From Cordia subcordata (lineage: Eukaryota; Streptophyta; Magnoliopsida; Boraginales; Cordiaceae), in assembly GCA_028554755.1 (NCBI GenBank), contig JAPTOF010000007.1, positions 4,620,001 through 4,684,000 on the forward strand: a DNA stretch of 64,000 bases, read 5' to 3'. Within the stretch, counting starts at the first letter, position 1. Every line of letters starts with the position of its first letter. The translations under genes and the position numbers were made by a program. The notes under the pieces are model-generated. The model ran no database searches, was not told where the DNA came from, and worked only from the letters and a program-made list of their open reading frames with translations. Shown here one piece after another: positions 21,889 through 34,609 of the stretch.

Positions 21889-24800
21889 ATGTTGCACAGA
21901 GAAATGAATGGTGGAGAAAAAGGAGGATTCAACAGAAACGAAGAAGTAGATGAGGAGGACGAAGACGATGAGGGGAATGGAATAAGAGGGCGCGATGCAT
22001 GGGAGAGAACTTACACTGATGAGAGATCTTGGGAGTCTCTACAGGAGGATGAATCTGGACTTCTTCGCCCCCTTGACAACGCAGCCCTTCACCATGCTCA
22101 GTATCGCCGGCGCCTCCGCACGGCTACCGGTGCTACTGCTGCTCGTATTCGCAAGGGCCTTATTAGGTATCTCTACATCATCTTAGACTTTTCCAGGGTA
22201 TGTATGTATCTCACTCCATGGTTGCTTATTGCCCTATCATTATTATCTTATTTCAAAGCAAAATGAATTAAATTCATGCGTGTTTTGCTTTTCTGTCGCG
22301 ATATTATTCTACCCTTTAACTATTTAGTTAATGCTTTCATGATTGGATGAATAGGACTTCTTGGTTTTAGGATTACTTTAGGGTAGCTGCATTGTCGATG
22401 ACAAATTCTCTAAATGGCTGTGCAAGGGAAGAAGTTTCTATTAGACATTTTCGTGCTGAAAGATCTTCCCTTTTGGATTACTTTCGGGCCTAGAGTAAGT
22501 TAATTTGGGTAATATAACTAGACTGAATTTTGGTTGAGGTAATTCTGGTGCTGCATATGTCGTTGCTTCAGGTTGCTAGGAAATTGCTTGTCAAATCGTT
22601 GCCTGTGTTGTGTGCTCTGCTGTGCGATCTTAATCTATTCACTATTGCATAGGGGGCTTCGTAATTGATTTCAGTGGTTCCATGTAGGCAGCTGCAGAGT
22701 TGGATTATAAACCAAGCCGTATGGTTGTAGTTGCAAGACAAGTGGAAGCCTTCATTAGGGAGTTCTTTGACCAGAATCCTCTGAGTCAGATTGGCCTGGT
22801 GATCTTGAAAGATGGGGTTGCTTATTGCTTAACAGATCTTGGTGGAAGTCCCGAGGCTCATATCAAAGCGATGATGGGGAAGTTGGGGTGCTCAGGTGAC
22901 TCTTCTCTCCAGAATGGCTTGAATCTTGTACATGACCTTCTAAACCAAATCCCATCATATGGTCACCGAGAAGTCCTTATTTTGTATTCTGCACTTAGTA
23001 CTTGTGATCCGGGCGATATAATGGAGACCATACAGAAATGCAAGAAATCTAGGATCAGGTGCTCAGTTATTGGACTCTCTGCTGAACTGTATATATGCAA
23101 ATATGTCTCTCAAGAAACTGGTGGATCATATTCTGTTGCTTTTGATGAGGTGAGTTGCTCTTTGTATTGAAGTAAAATATTTCCATATAAGATGGGTTAA
23201 AGTAACTGATATTAGTAGATACATGGCTTGGAGTACCAATATTAGAAGGTGTTTGGATTGGCTTATTGAAAAGCAATTTAAAGTACTTTGGCTTTAAGCG
23301 GATTTTTTTTTTTTTTAATTTTTTACTTTAACTAGTTACGTATTTAAATAAAAGTTATAGTTATAAAAATAAGTATTTACTTGTTTGGTTAAAGTAGGTT
23401 GAAAAATAACTTATATTGTTAAAATAACTATTAAGGACATAAAAAATAGAATTTAAAAGGAAAGTACAAAAGAAAAGAGTAAATATATTTTAGTAATAAA
23501 GATAAAATGGTAAGGTTAAAATATTAAATGATTTGGTCAAACTTGTTTTTTTTATTTTTTCAAAGTGCTTAAAGCCATAAAAAGTAAAAGGTGGGGTTGG
23601 GGAGCTTTTTATTTTTTACTTAAATCCACTTAAAAAAAAAGCACTTTTCTTATTAAAACAAATGCTTCCATTAACTTAAACTGAGCTTTGAGCAAGTTTG
23701 ACTAGAAAAAAAAAAAAGCCAAACTAAACACCCTCTTGGTAAAATGCATTGCTTAGACAGAAATTTGAAAAACAGTGCAAGATTGTGAAAATTCAAGTCT
23801 CTAATTCTCATTTAATGACACAGCAGGTCTTCTTGTATAATTCATCTGATGCATGTGCTTCTCTTGCAGCCTCACTTGAAGGAATTGGTGCTAGAACATG
23901 CACCTCCACCACCTGCAATAGCTGAATTTGCATCTGCAAGTTTAATCAAGATGGGTTTCCCGCAAAGAGCAGCAGAAGGTGTTATCTCCATCTGCTCATG
24001 TCACAAAGAGGCTAAAGTTGGTGGAGGCTACACTTGTCCAAGATGCAAAGCACGTGTATGTGAGCTGCCTACCGAGTGTCGTATCTGTGGTTTGACCCTT
24101 GTTTCATCTCCACATTTGGCAAGGTCATATCACCATCTATTTCCAATAACGCCGTTTGAAGATGTGTCACCTTCTGCTCTAAATAGCTCAGATAAGCTAC
24201 CGAAGAACTGTTTTGGTTGCCAGCAAAGTCTTCTAGCTCAAGGTAAGTTCAATGAAAAGCAAAGTGTCTTGATTGCTTTCAGCTTTTTCCCTTTCCTTTT
24301 CCCTTTTTCGGTTCTGATGGGTGGGGGGAGGAGGGGATATGGGTCATTGCAGGGTCAGACACACAGAAAAGTATGGAGCTTATTGCCGAAAATTGAGAGG
24401 TTCATGCTTCCAGGAGAAAGATACAAGTAACATTGATCATTAGTAACAGTAGAATGTTTCTGAGCATGAGAGCTCGTGTTCATGGTCACTGACTGCTATC
24501 CATCCACCATTGGCGAATTATATAATAACACATTTGCTTGTTATTAGCAATTTGAGCCTGTTATTGTCTACTTTTTGAATTTGTGAGCAAGTCATCTGAT
24601 ATTCTGATAGCTTCTCTTGTCGGCACTGTCTATCATGGCAATTGTGCTGTATGATGCAAATTGTAGACGACTAGCTTTAGATATAATATAGCTTTTTACA
24701 ACAAATTATTCTTTGTTGACTTACATGTGAATATGACAATCTAATGTTTGCATGAGAAACTATCTTGGAGCTAATTTCAATCTCTTTTGGGCAGGAAACA

Positions 24801-24943
24801 TGCTTGGTTCATGTGTTACTTGTCCAAAATGCCAACAGATCTTCTGCCTTGATTGTGACATTTACATCCATGAAAGCTTGCACAATTGTCCAGGATGTGA
24901 CAGCTTCCATCACTCTAAAGCAATCAGCGATATGGAAGAATGA
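21889..24943 (+). CDS. GTF2H2: TFIIH core subunit 2 (p44/SSL1 homologue)
   Basis: Exons are 21889-22197, 22688-23149, 23870-24242 and 24795-24943, joined at GT-AG sites in phases 0, 0 and 1. Counting from ATG 21904 the product is 425 residues; an in-frame ATG at 21889 would add five. The protein belongs to the nuclear TFIIH complex, where p44 stimulates the XPD helicase in transcription initiation and nucleotide-excision repair. Residues about 88-260 form the Ssl1-like von Willebrand A domain (RYLYIILDFSR, LGGSPEAHIKA, GHREVLILYSALSTCDPGDI). Residues about 296-325 form a cysteine cluster (CPRCK, CRICG). Residues about 366-411 form the C-terminal C4/RING-like zinc domain (CFGC, CPKCQQIFCLDCD, CPGC). 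Length and order match the family. It ends DMEE. A broken second copy of its 3' half lies at 41553-43300. Confidence 0.97.
23245..23735. mobile_element. Tourist-like MITE in GTF2H2 intron 2
   Basis: The ends gaaggtgtttggattggctt and the reverse complement of gccaaactaaacaccctc form about 20-bp terminal inverted repeats. The flanks read TTA on the left and TTG on the right, close to a 3-bp PIF/Harbinger-type target duplication. The 491-bp interior is AT-rich and non-coding. It occupies most of the 720-bp intron and leaves the splice sites intact. Confidence 0.65.
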
Positions 24944-25400
24944 CGATATTGTTGTGCACCGTCTGTTCTCTTGATGTAGATTACTTCAATGATTCCATTC
25001 TGTTATTTATGCTCAAGGATTGATCAGTGTTTGCCAAGCAATCCTAAACAAGAGCACATACTGTTTTGCCCCAAACAGAACAAAAAGCACAAGATTACTG
25101 CAGTCAGCATGAGTGAAGCTTCACTGATACTGGACAAGACAACATTCTGGTGCAAAGTACCGTTGCGTTCCGGATGCAGCACACTTGGAAAACTAAGAAA
25201 GTAACCCATGGGTTTAGATATTTAAACGGAATTGAGCATTTGCTGTCTAGTCTTCAGACACTTGCTGCCCTATGGTGGATCTGAATCACCATCAGGATTC
25301 TATGCTATTTAACACGTTACTGTGATTATATATATTTTGTTGCTTCTTTTGATTCTCCATGTTTTACTACTTCTAAATTTTGATAATACCAGAGGAATGA
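24944..25400 (+). other. GTF2H2 3' UTR and downstream sequence
   Basis: This non-coding stretch follows the stop and aligns well with 42745-43180 in the duplicated copy. The polyadenylation point cannot be fixed by eye. Small ORFs on both strands here show no conservation beyond the duplication. Confidence 0.6.
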
Positions 25401-25499
25401 TGAACGGAATGACTATAACTTACGTTTGAATATCCAGGGATTGAAGGGGACCTTAGAACAGAACAACATATGAAGCTCTATAGAGCCACGAAGGCGTCG

Positions 25500-25705
25500 A
25501 CTGGTAAACTATGGGCCCATTTGGATTAGTTTTTTGTCAAAAGCGCTTTTTTTAACAGTTTCTGAAAAGTTAATTTTTTTAGAAGTTAAAAATTTTGGCT
25601 TCTAAAAAAAGTTGTATTTGAGTTTTTTTTAGAGTTTTAATTTTTTTAGAAGCCAAATCAAATAGTTATTGCAAATTTAATGTAATTTTTTCCTAAAGAA
25701 AAGTC
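25500..25705. repeat. AT-rich MITE-like segment
   Basis: The phrase catttggattagttttttgtc followed by mirrored gttaaaaattttggcttct and agaagccaaatcaaat words resembles the hairpin-like small elements elsewhere in the window (compare 60165-60345). It is absent from the equivalent place in the duplicated copy near 43300, so it probably inserted after the duplication. Confidence 0.45.
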
Positions 25706-25709
25706 AATG

Positions 25710-26315
25710 TCTGGATATGCTTGGATAGCAACTTAAATTTTCTTCTTCTTCCCTGTCAATTTTGGGGGTAAATTTAATCATTAAGCCACTCTCTGTCATC
25801 AATGAGATAATTATTTTTTCTGTTGTGGCAAATTCTCTTTGAAGTTGATGTTGTTGTTGTCCTCCCCCTCCACCCCTACTTTTTGGTGTGTTTGTGTTTG
25901 TGCATCTATAGGTATTGAAACCTCGGCACACCTAAATATGAATCTTATCTCCCTTTCTTTTCAATATTTCCTCCATTGACATCGGCTTTGTGAATCTGAG
26001 CAAATTCTAGTCTGTGATCATGAATAAAAATAATGCAAGCAGCAGCAGCTATGGATGTGATATTGTCACGTGTTACTAAACTGACATATTCTGATGCTAC
26101 TGCTGTCATGGTTACGTGCTCTCCGCTGTCGTTTTCGTATTGAAAAGAATTGTAAATGGTCTTTATGAAGAAAACATACATCTCTGTTTCCAGTTGAAGG
26201 TAAGGCTGCGGACCTTTACATGAAAACATGGGCTGTCTGCATCTCTGTTTGCACGTCTTGAAGTGGCTAAAATCAGATTGAAGGATTTCACGTGGATGGA
26301 TTCAAAGTAGTGACT
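25710..26315 (+). pseudogene. Degenerate tail of an unidentified gene (copy 1)
   Basis: It aligns with 43310-43870. The last in-frame block, KHGLSASLFARLEVAKIRL followed by KDFTWMDSK and a stop (about 26225-26311), is nearly the same as in the other copy, but the upstream part has lost its frame. I do not recognise the family. It probably represents the last exon of a host gene carried along with the GTF2H2 3' segment in the duplication. Confidence 0.5.
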
Positions 26316-26375
26316 CTCTGCTTATAAGCTGGACTCTTCTTATTTTCTTTTTTATCTACCTGTAAGTAACTAGTA

Positions 26376-26621
26376 AGGTGGTTTGACCAAATCAAGAATA
26401 ATTTTACCTTTTGGAAAAAGAAAGCAACATTTTCTTACTTTAATGGAAGGTATATTTAGTCATTTTAACGAACAATACTACTTATAAGCACATATTTGTC
26501 AAACACATTAGTAGCTTGTGAGTGCATTTTATCCAAAAGTTACTTAGTTTATTTGTCAATTATTTATGAGCATCAATTGCCTATAAGTAGCTTAAAGAGA
26601 AAAGCAAAGCCAAACGCCCTC
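26376..26621. mobile_element. Probable Tourist-like MITE
   Basis: The right end gccaaacgccctc followed by TTA matches the family termini at 23735 and 59256. The left end (ggtggtttgacc after TAA) is diverged. The interior is AT-rich and non-coding. The left boundary is uncertain. Confidence 0.4.
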
Positions 26622-26868
26622 TTAATTTTACGAACATGACGACTAGAAGAGAATGCTTCCTCTGCCTTTGAAAAGAACCTTGCGAAACGATCATAAAAAA
26701 ATCTAGAAATTACTACTGTAAGCATCAATTACTTATAAGCAGCTTAAACGAAGTAAAGCCAAAACCCTCTCTTAATTTTACAAGCATGACAATTAGAAGA
26801 GAATGCTTCCTTTGCCTTTGAAAAGAACCTAATGAAACAACCATAAGAATTTTTAGAAACTGGGTGTA
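26568..26868. repeat. Tandem duplication, about 151-bp period
   Basis: Two copies (from about 26568 and about 26719) share gagaatgcttcct, gcctttgaaaagaacct and gaaac..ccataa blocks. The first copy overlaps the right end of the MITE, so the duplication happened after that insertion. It is non-coding. Confidence 0.75.
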
Positions 26869-27012
26869 TGACGCAAAATTTGAGCACATGAACCATGACC
26901 ATATGGTCTATGTTTGTAAGTGAGAAAGAACCAAGAAAACTCCCTCCCTCTCTAAAATTTTTCTCTCACCTCTCTCTTACATTTTCCGTACCTTCACCTA
27001 TCCCGCGCTACC

Positions 27013-28345
27013 ATGGCCAAGAAGAAGCGTTTTTTCTTTAGCCTCTTATAGAGTCAGCACGATGGAGTTTTCTTGAACAGCTCCTCCCCAGGTAGTAGCA
27101 ACTTCAATATTGAAGATGCTGAGTCGTTCCTCTAACTGCCGCTTTAAATCTTTGTGAGAAGGGTAAGTCCTAACAGACTAGAGATAGACAATAAAGGCGG
27201 CCTCTCTTGGGTTGATGTTCTGTTAGCTTTCAAGGAACAAGAAATCACTATTTTTGGCTACGTCCGTTTTGAGTGTATCCACTAAGGTAACTCCCACATT
27301 CATTTCCTCAATGGTGAGGTTGGTGAAGAATAGGTGTAACATCAACCTAGTAGTCAAGGCCCGAGTAGCTGGTCTAACCTTTTTGAGTGCAGTGTCAAGG
27401 ATAATATCAAGCTTGAGTACTTCAAGCCCAGTATTGTTAATGGCAAGGTTAAAGTCTCACCACCGGAGAGTGTTAGGCAGAAAGGAACCAAATATTGGAA
27501 AAACTCTCTCGTAGGTTAGTTTCACCACAAACCCCACCAATATTCTATCAAATCCTGAACCTGGTTAACATACAATGGAAGCAATTTGGGCAGATGGAAT
27601 AAGGCCCATTGATGATGGGCTCTATTTCTTCCATTTTGAAAATGCCAAAGCCTACAACAACATCGTTAAGCAACAATGGCATGTAAGTTACAAACCGTCT
27701 TCTTCTTCGTATATATGGCAGCCTGGTATTGAATTGCTAAAGTTCAAATCGATTGGGTTCTGGTAGAGGTCAAGTTGAAGAACACACAACTAGAATTTTG
27801 GACAACTAAAGGTATAGGGTATGCTGTCAGCGCTATTGGAAAGCCATTTCAACTGGATATTCCGGTGCAATCTTTGACCAAGATGAACTTTACTAGAGTT
27901 TGTGATGAAGTAAGCATATATGATGAATTATTGGACTCTTTTGAGTAAGGAATTATGAAAGAAAAGTTTGTGGACATTGGGATTGAGTATGATGGGCGCA
28001 CAATAGTGTGTAAAAGACGTAACAATTTAGGCCACTTTGAAGCATTCTGCGAGGTGGAAAATCCATAGAACAAAGGGCGACCTAGTAGGAATGCAAGTAA
28101 GAGAAGGATTAGAGGAGCTTCTAAAGGCCAAAGTAGGAGAAAGGGAGCCTCTATCCCCCCTAAACCAACATTACTTGAAGCCCAAGGAGTACAAAGCAAG
28201 ATGACCCAGAAGGATAAAGGAAAGTTTATTGAATCCCAGTGGATAGAGGTTGAGAAGAAGAAAGAAAGAATTTTGTCTCCTCAACTTCATACTAGAGGTA
28301 AGAGTGTTGATCCCTCAACATTGAAATTCATTTGGCATTCTTGAC
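27013..28345 (+). pseudogene. LINE ORF1 remnant (DUF4283 domain and zinc knuckle)
   Basis: At about 27755-27950 the translation VEVKLKNTQLEFWTTKGIGY followed by AIGKPFQLDI and FTRVCDEV is characteristic of the DUF4283 RNA-binding-like domain of plant LINE ORF1 proteins. A zinc-knuckle-like CKRRNNLGHFEAFC follows at about 28008-28050, and then a basic tail (RNASKRRIRG). Earlier parts are interrupted by stops. Confidence 0.75.
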
Positions 28346-28599
28346 TGGGCAAATGAGATGATTGCGGACCAGGTACAAGAATTCATTATTGGATTAGAAA
28401 GTAGAGGCAATGGTGAACCATCTGCTAGCTCCAAAGTAGACCACCATTCACCAAACACCTCTCATGTCATTTATGTTTTCGAACTTGAGAGGCTTGAATA
28501 AGTCTAGAGACAAAGTGAGGTGGTTCATTTTTTTCGCAATATAAAGGTACAAGTGTTTGCAGTTTTTTGCAGACAAATATTTAACATATAGTGCAAATG

Positions 28600-30900
28600 G
28601 AATTTTGGGGAATAAGTTTGCTAAATGGAAATGCATCAACAATTATGATTGTGATCCCAATGGCCAAATTTGGATTCTCTGGACTCAAACAAGGTAGATA
28701 TGCAAAAGATTGAAGGCTCTAATCAGGCAATTTTATGCCAAGTCTATCTTAAAGATTCTAATTTGCAATCCTTGACATTATCGACATATGCAAGTAACAA
28801 TGAGAATAGTAGAAAGGCGTTGTAGAATCAGTTATGGTTTCGACCCATTTTGTTGTGGTGGGGATTTCAGTGAAGTGATTAATTCTTATGACAGAATTGG
28901 CTGCTCAATTTTAAGCAATGGCAGCTTGGATTTTGTTGGTTGCCTAGAGAGAAATGGCCTTGTTGAGCATCGAATCGTTGGCAAATTTTTCACATGGACA
29001 AACTATGGGGATTATGGAATTCAACGCAAGTAGGCTGGATAGAGTTCTTATTAATGGAGAGTGGCTTGTGAATTTTTTGGTGATTCAAATACCTAGATCG
29101 TCTAACCATATTCTCTTTTTCTTGATCCAACCAGGACTAAACCAAGCAAGCCGCTGTCTTTTTAACTTCTTTGAGGCTTGGCATCTTCATCTTGAGTTTT
29201 TGAATGTTGTAAGAAAGCACGAGACACACCAATTCATGGCACTCCTATGTTCAGAGTTATGATAAAGCTTAAAGCCCTTAAGAGAGCCCTTAAGGAGTTT
29301 AACAATAAATACTTTCAGGATATGCCCAAGCCTATTGAAGGCCTTAACAACAAACTTGAAGTGGTACAAGAGGCAATTTTGAGGGGCAACAGCACTACTG
29401 AGAATTTGGCTACGGAGAAAAACCTTTTGGAAGAAATTGAGCAACTTTGAAGGTTTGAGATTGATATGGAAACAAAAAGCAAAAGTTGATTGGCTTAATC
29501 ACGGGAATTGTAACATTACATTCTTCTTTAAGTAAGCTAAAGGCCATGCTAGTCGCAACACCACTATAACTCTTTAATCTCTATTGGGAGAAATTCTTAA
29601 CAAAGAAGATGAAATTGGGGCAGTGACTGTGCATCTTTTTTCTGAATTTACTTGGACCCACTAACTTGAATTGCCTATAAGCTAGTCTTTATCACTTGAT
29701 GGAAATTGGTTAAGAAGTCTATCCAACCACGACAATAGAGTCATTGTGCAGCCCTATATCTGTAAGGGAAATCAAACATGAAATGTTTGCTATTGACTAA
29801 TAAAACCTGGGTCCTAATGGTTTCTCATCTTAATTGTTTAAGACAACCTAGCATATTGTTGAGACTAGCATTATTAAAGCAATTCAACTTGTCTTTAATA
29901 ATACTAACCTATTGATGAAACAAATGCAACAATTTTGGCTTTGATCCCAAAGAAATCACAACCAGCAACCATAAAATGACTTCAGGCTTATATTCTATCA
30001 TACTATGATATATAAGTGTATATCCAAGATTCTTGTGAATCGACTTCAAAATCATGTTGGCAGCATTGTTTCTGATGTTTAATCGGCCTTGATTAAGGGT
30101 CAAGACATTGCAGACAATATATATATCGTGCAGGAGTTAGTTCGAGGATATGATAAAAAAAATGGTATCCTTGGTATGTGATCAAAGTGGATCTCCAAAG
30201 CGCCTATGATATGATGAGATGGGAGTTTATTTTGGCAGCATTTCAAGCATTCTACTTTGTGTTGAATTTATTTGACAGCTTATTTTGGAAAGCCTAGCAA
30301 AATGTGTGTGACCACCTATGTCTCAGTGTTGCATTAAATGGTGGTTTTCACAAGCACTTCAAAGCAACTCGGGGCTGTAGACAAGGAGACGTCCTATCCC
30401 TCCCATTTATTCACAATTGAAACGCAGGTTCTGACATGTATTTTTGAAAGTTTTGCAATTGAAGCATTACAAATTTCACCTCAAGTATAACTGCTTAAAA
30501 CTCGTACATATTTGTTTCACAAATAGCTTCCTCATTTTTGCAAAGGCTAATATTGGCATAACTAAACAATCATTGTCATTAGCACGGAAAAGAGTGAGAT
30601 TTTTTATGTACTTATTCGATTGGTCTTTGTGAGAACATCTTGGAAATCTTGGGCTTTAAATACGGCTCATTACCAGTTAGATACCCCAAGGTTCCTCTTA
30701 TTACTAGAAGATTGGGAAGAAGGATTGTAATGATTTTATTGATCGTATCATTGTCAATGTTGATGGTTGGGCCTTTAAGTTCTTTTCTTTGCTAGTTGCA
30801 AACAACTCATCTAATCAGTTTTTACAAGTATTCATGACTATTGAGCAATAATATTCCTAAAGGCATGTAAAAGATGTTGAAAAATGGCTTGCAAAATTCC
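28600..30900 (+). pseudogene. LINE ORF2 remnant (endonuclease and reverse transcriptase)
   Basis: The endonuclease part shows SLDFVGCLERNGLVEHRIVG with FFTWTNYGDYG and LDRVLINGEW at about 28920-29065, typical of the apurinic-type endonuclease of plant L1 elements. Reverse transcriptase pieces include PGPNGF (about 29810), ALIKGQDIADNIYIVQELVR (about 30088-30148) and the KILVNRLQ block (about 30030). The frame shifts repeatedly, and the catalytic RT box is not intact. Confidence 0.78.
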
Positions 30901-31079
30901 TTTGGTTTGGATCTGGGTCTAATAGAGTTGCTAGAGTAGCTTGGGATATTGTCTGTAGAACCACTGAGAAAGCTGGGTTGGTAATCAAGAGGCTCAATAA
31001 ATATTTAAAGCATGCTTTGAATCTTCGTCACTTCTAGTAGCTGTTCAATAGGAATTATACAGTCAGGGTCCAATGGGTT

Positions 31080-32280
31080 TGGACTATGCATTGTGGCACA
31101 GAGGTATTATCGGTCTGTGATTTGCTTGGATGGTACTCACTTGGGAGGTAAGCATATCGATCATCTTCTTATTGGCAAATCATACATGAGAACAGTTAAA
31201 TCTTGCCATTGGCATTTGTTGTAGTTGATGCAGAGACTAGCCCTAGCTAGAAATGGTTTCTCTGTAAGGTATGCCAACATTTTCTTGAGGGTATGCCAGA
31301 GGTTTGTGTTTTCTCTGACCAACATGCAGGCATATTGGCTATTATATCCAACGTATCAGCGAATAATGGTTTACAAGTGAAGCATTAAATTTGCTTCAGA
31401 CATCTTAAGAACAATATGATGAAATGGTTCCACAACTAGCTTATCAAATGTTTATATGGTTAGCTGGCAAAGCATGTCAACTATGCAAATATTTGGTGGC
31501 CATGAAGAAAATATTATAAGTTGACCCATGCCCAAATAGAGCTGGTAGACGAGCACACAATATGTTAGGTGCCCTCGATCGACTAACATAGACCATGTGT
31601 AATGATGGAGGGTATTGCTGGGGTATGTTAATAGCTAATAGTGTGAAGTACTTCTATGGTGTTCTCTTACATGCGAGAGGCTTACCATCACTGCATTGGT
31701 AAATTACACCTTTCAGAAGCTATAAGGATACTTTTTTGGTAGGTTGACACATGCCATGGACTTGGCTATTTCATCCCAAAAAAGTCAAAGAAATGTACAA
31801 AAAGTAGGAGACATCTTCATACAGTGTGCTAGGATACGATAGACATGAAGGTTCACACAAGGTCAATCCCTTGCCAATGCACTTTAACAAAAGGCCTCAC
31901 ATCTAGGTGGTCAGGTTTGTAGAAAGAACATGTACTTGTGGTGAATGAGCAGCTTATCATTTGCCATGTTTGCATGCTCAAGCAGTTGCATGATATTTAG
32001 GCATACCAGCATCAAGCGTGACATCTACACAATATACAGTGCAACCATATAGGGCCACGTACTCTATTGTATTTCAGCCACTTGGACACAAATAATATTG
32101 GCCATCAAGACCAAAATGGCAATTATACCCGAACCCCTACTGGCTGCGCCAAAGAAAAAGAGAATGGGACAAAGGTCAACGCATCCCCAACAAGAGAATT
32201 GTTCCAATAGAATTGCAAAAGATTGTGAAAAATGTCATCAACCAAACCACAATGTAACCAACTGCCTCTAAAATCCAAAC
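31080..32280 (+). pseudogene. Mutator-like (MULE) transposase remnant with SWIM zinc finger
   Basis: The translation gives SVICLDGTHLGGKHIDHLLI (about 31116-31175, first catalytic Asp of the MULE DDE core), LPLAFVVVDAETSP (about 31204-31245, second motif) and VCVFSDQHAGILAI (about 31304-31345). Near 31925-31985 it gives the SWIM finger pattern CxC...CxH (CTCGE, then YHLPCLHAQAV). At least five stops and frame changes disrupt it. MULE transposases excise and reinsert DNA elements; this copy is dead. It may belong to the same element family as the PMD pseudogene farther right. Confidence 0.82.
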
Positions 32281-33747
32281 ACGTGGAATATATGTTGTTA
32301 TGATAAAGGTGTAATTTAATGTAAAATATTGTGATATAATTTATTGTAATGTAATGTAAAATTTTGTAATGTAATGCATTGTAAGTATCATATTTGTTCA
32401 TATTCTATGTTTAGTTAGTTTCATCTTGTTTACAAGCTGGATTATACTACTTAATTTATAAGTACATCCTCTCATATTGTTTCTCTAATGATAAGCTTCC
32501 AAAGTGCTTCTTCTATACCTTATAATGTAATATAGTGAATAAAAGTGTCAATTGTATTTTTAATATGATCTATTCATTATAGACTTAAATAAATCCAATG
32601 TACGAGAGAAATCATAGAAGCACTATATATGTTAAATAACTACTGGTGATTGCCTATCGATTATAGGGTGATGGCTCGATCATATGGCAATTTGTGTACA
32701 TTCCATGATCAATATGTATATGCTCCCGACATGATGTATGTTTGAAGAGATTTAATCAAAACTTTCTAGGGCTCCTACATTCCAGCTTTAAGGTTCAGGG
32801 TTAAGGTACATTCATGCATACATTCATCTCAAGTGGAATAGATGTTTGAAAAGATTCAATTGAAACTTCCTATTTCAATTAATTATGATGACCCAAGTGA
32901 AATTGACAAGGTATTTTCTTATATTCATGCTAATTCAATGGTAGATGCGGACTCTTAGTCTAGTAGAATTGATGATTTTGTCTCATGGAAATTCATGCAT
33001 ATTACACGCAAGAAGCCTACACTAGTTGCTAATAGCATGCTAATTCAATCACAAAGCTTAATAGCATAGGATAGGCCTAGAAGCAACTGTTTGAGTTGCT
33101 AATGCTTGCACTCAGGAACTCAAACAAAAAGCTCATTCTCTACCATGTTCTCATGCATTATAGATGTTCATGATCATTTGCAATTGCATTAACTGTGGTG
33201 TCTAGTGAATCTAATATGTGTTTTAAAGGATAATCCAAAAATCTAAGATGAGTAGCTTCACGAGACCCATCCTAGGATATATAAATATGGTTCATAATAT
33301 AGTAACATCATAATCAATCTCTTTATTCACTTAGCATATACAAATATGGTTTATGATTACAAGTTAAACAAGAGGCACATACCAGAATAATCCAATAAGG
33401 GGGAATACTTTTTCTTATTTCCAATTTTCTATGTACACGGACTATTGTGAGAATTTTTTTCAGTTGTCAAGTCTTATCAATCACTTTTTGTTTGAGTTAG
33501 ACAAGAGGCCTATACCAAAGATAGTAGTGATTGTCAATCATTTAGTTTTGAAACTACTTCTATAACTTGTTTCTTCCTTCATAACTTAACAAATGCAGAT
33601 ATACCATGGTTCTTAGGATAGTTGATATATGCATGAGTTTTTTCAACAATAATGCCATCTCCAAAACTTTTATTTCTTACAAAGCTTTGATTGTTGTCCC
33701 TAGAGTAACCTTCATAGAAAGATGTCAATTTTCGTTGTGATATAGGC
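32281..33747. other. Non-coding spacer with diverged internal duplications
   Basis: No gene is recognised on either strand. A 65-bp block at about 32452-32516 recurs in diverged form at about 35089-35153 (ttaatt.ataagtaca and attgtttct). Words such as caa..tgaaatt and tattcatgctaattcaatgg also recur farther right. The region therefore seems to share ancestry with 34980-35560 on the other side of the Helitron. Confidence 0.45.
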
Positions 33748-33936
33748 TTTAAGGGTTTAAGGGTTCAATGTTTAAGGTTTAGGGTTTTTTATTTAAGGCT
33801 TAAGTGTTTAAGGTATAGGGTTTAGTGTATTAAGGTGTTAGGGTTTTATGGGTTTTGGGTTTAGGGTTTTAGCATTTGGGATTTGGTGTTTTAGGGTTTA
33901 AAGGTTCAAGGTTTAGGGTTTAGGGTTTAGTTATAA
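33748..33936 (+). repeat. Degenerate telomere-like (TTTAGGG) array, left part
   Basis: The 190 bp consist almost wholly of TTTAGGG-related words (tttagggtttagggtttag at about 33911-33930, plus many variants such as tttaaggtttaggg). The seven-base plant telomere unit is recognisable but mutated. The array is cut by the Helitron at 33937 and resumes at 34895. Confidence 0.85.
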
Positions 33937-34189
33937 CTAGAGTGTCTACCCGTGCGATGCACGAGTTTCGATATTTATATAATATGATATAATATTAAAA
34001 ATCTATATCTATACTAATATATTTTTTCTTTCCAATTACCCTATCACTCTATTATGCCGCCGATTACAATTTCTCTTTTTTTTTCAATTTATAATTTTTG
34101 TTAATGTTCATTGTTTATAAATAACAAATAATCTTTTTTAAGATTATTGTAAAAGATAAAAAAGCTAGTATATTAGAGCCCATACTTGT

Positions 34190-34462
34190 AGTGTGTTTGG
34201 AATAATCTTATTTTAAAATGCTTATTCTATTGAAATTTGGAGATATCTTATAAGATTTAAGATATCTTATCACATGTACCATGCATTCTATAGTTATAAA
34301 AAATAAGATAGGATAGATTGCTTATTTCTTATAAGATAAAAAGTATGATTTTGCTTTGAATTTTCATAGGATGTATGATAAGATTTCTTAAAGTTTATAA
34401 GATGTACCCTCATTTCAATAAGATAAGCATATTAAAATAAGACTATAACAAACAGAGCATTA
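34190..34462. mobile_element. Long-TIR MITE nested inside the Helitron
   Basis: The left end tgtttggaataatcttattt with its continuation to about 34238, and the right end at about 34415-34458, are inverted repeats of about 42 bp (both reading tcttattttaa.atgctta in the outward-in direction). The AT-rich interior is rich in gataagat palindromes. No clean target duplication is visible. Confidence 0.65.
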
Positions 34463-34609
34463 GTTTAGCTTTACCATGTATCATCATGTTTTTTTTTTTT
34501 TTTCCACCTAGAAACATTTCCTCCCTTAATAAATCTTTTCTCAACTAATAAATATAATTCACAAAATAAATTGAATACTACTTTAATTAGTAAAAACACC
34601 CGTGCCATA

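Larger units (their letters stand above)
26880..31075 (+). mobile_element. L1-type LINE, degenerate and 3'-truncated
   Basis: A leader at 26880-27012 is followed by an ORF1 remnant (from ATG 27013) and ORF2 endonuclease and reverse transcriptase remnants, all on the + strand. No poly-A tail or 3' UTR is seen, because the sequence switches directly into Mutator-like transposase near 31080. Stops are frequent. About 4.2 kb are left of an element normally near 6 kb. Confidence 0.8.

Noticed and set aside
21557..21907. 116-codon ORF just upstream of GTF2H2
   Set aside because: Its composition is low-complexity (Lys, then Pro, then Phe runs) and it overlaps the true GTF2H2 start in another frame; treated as leader.
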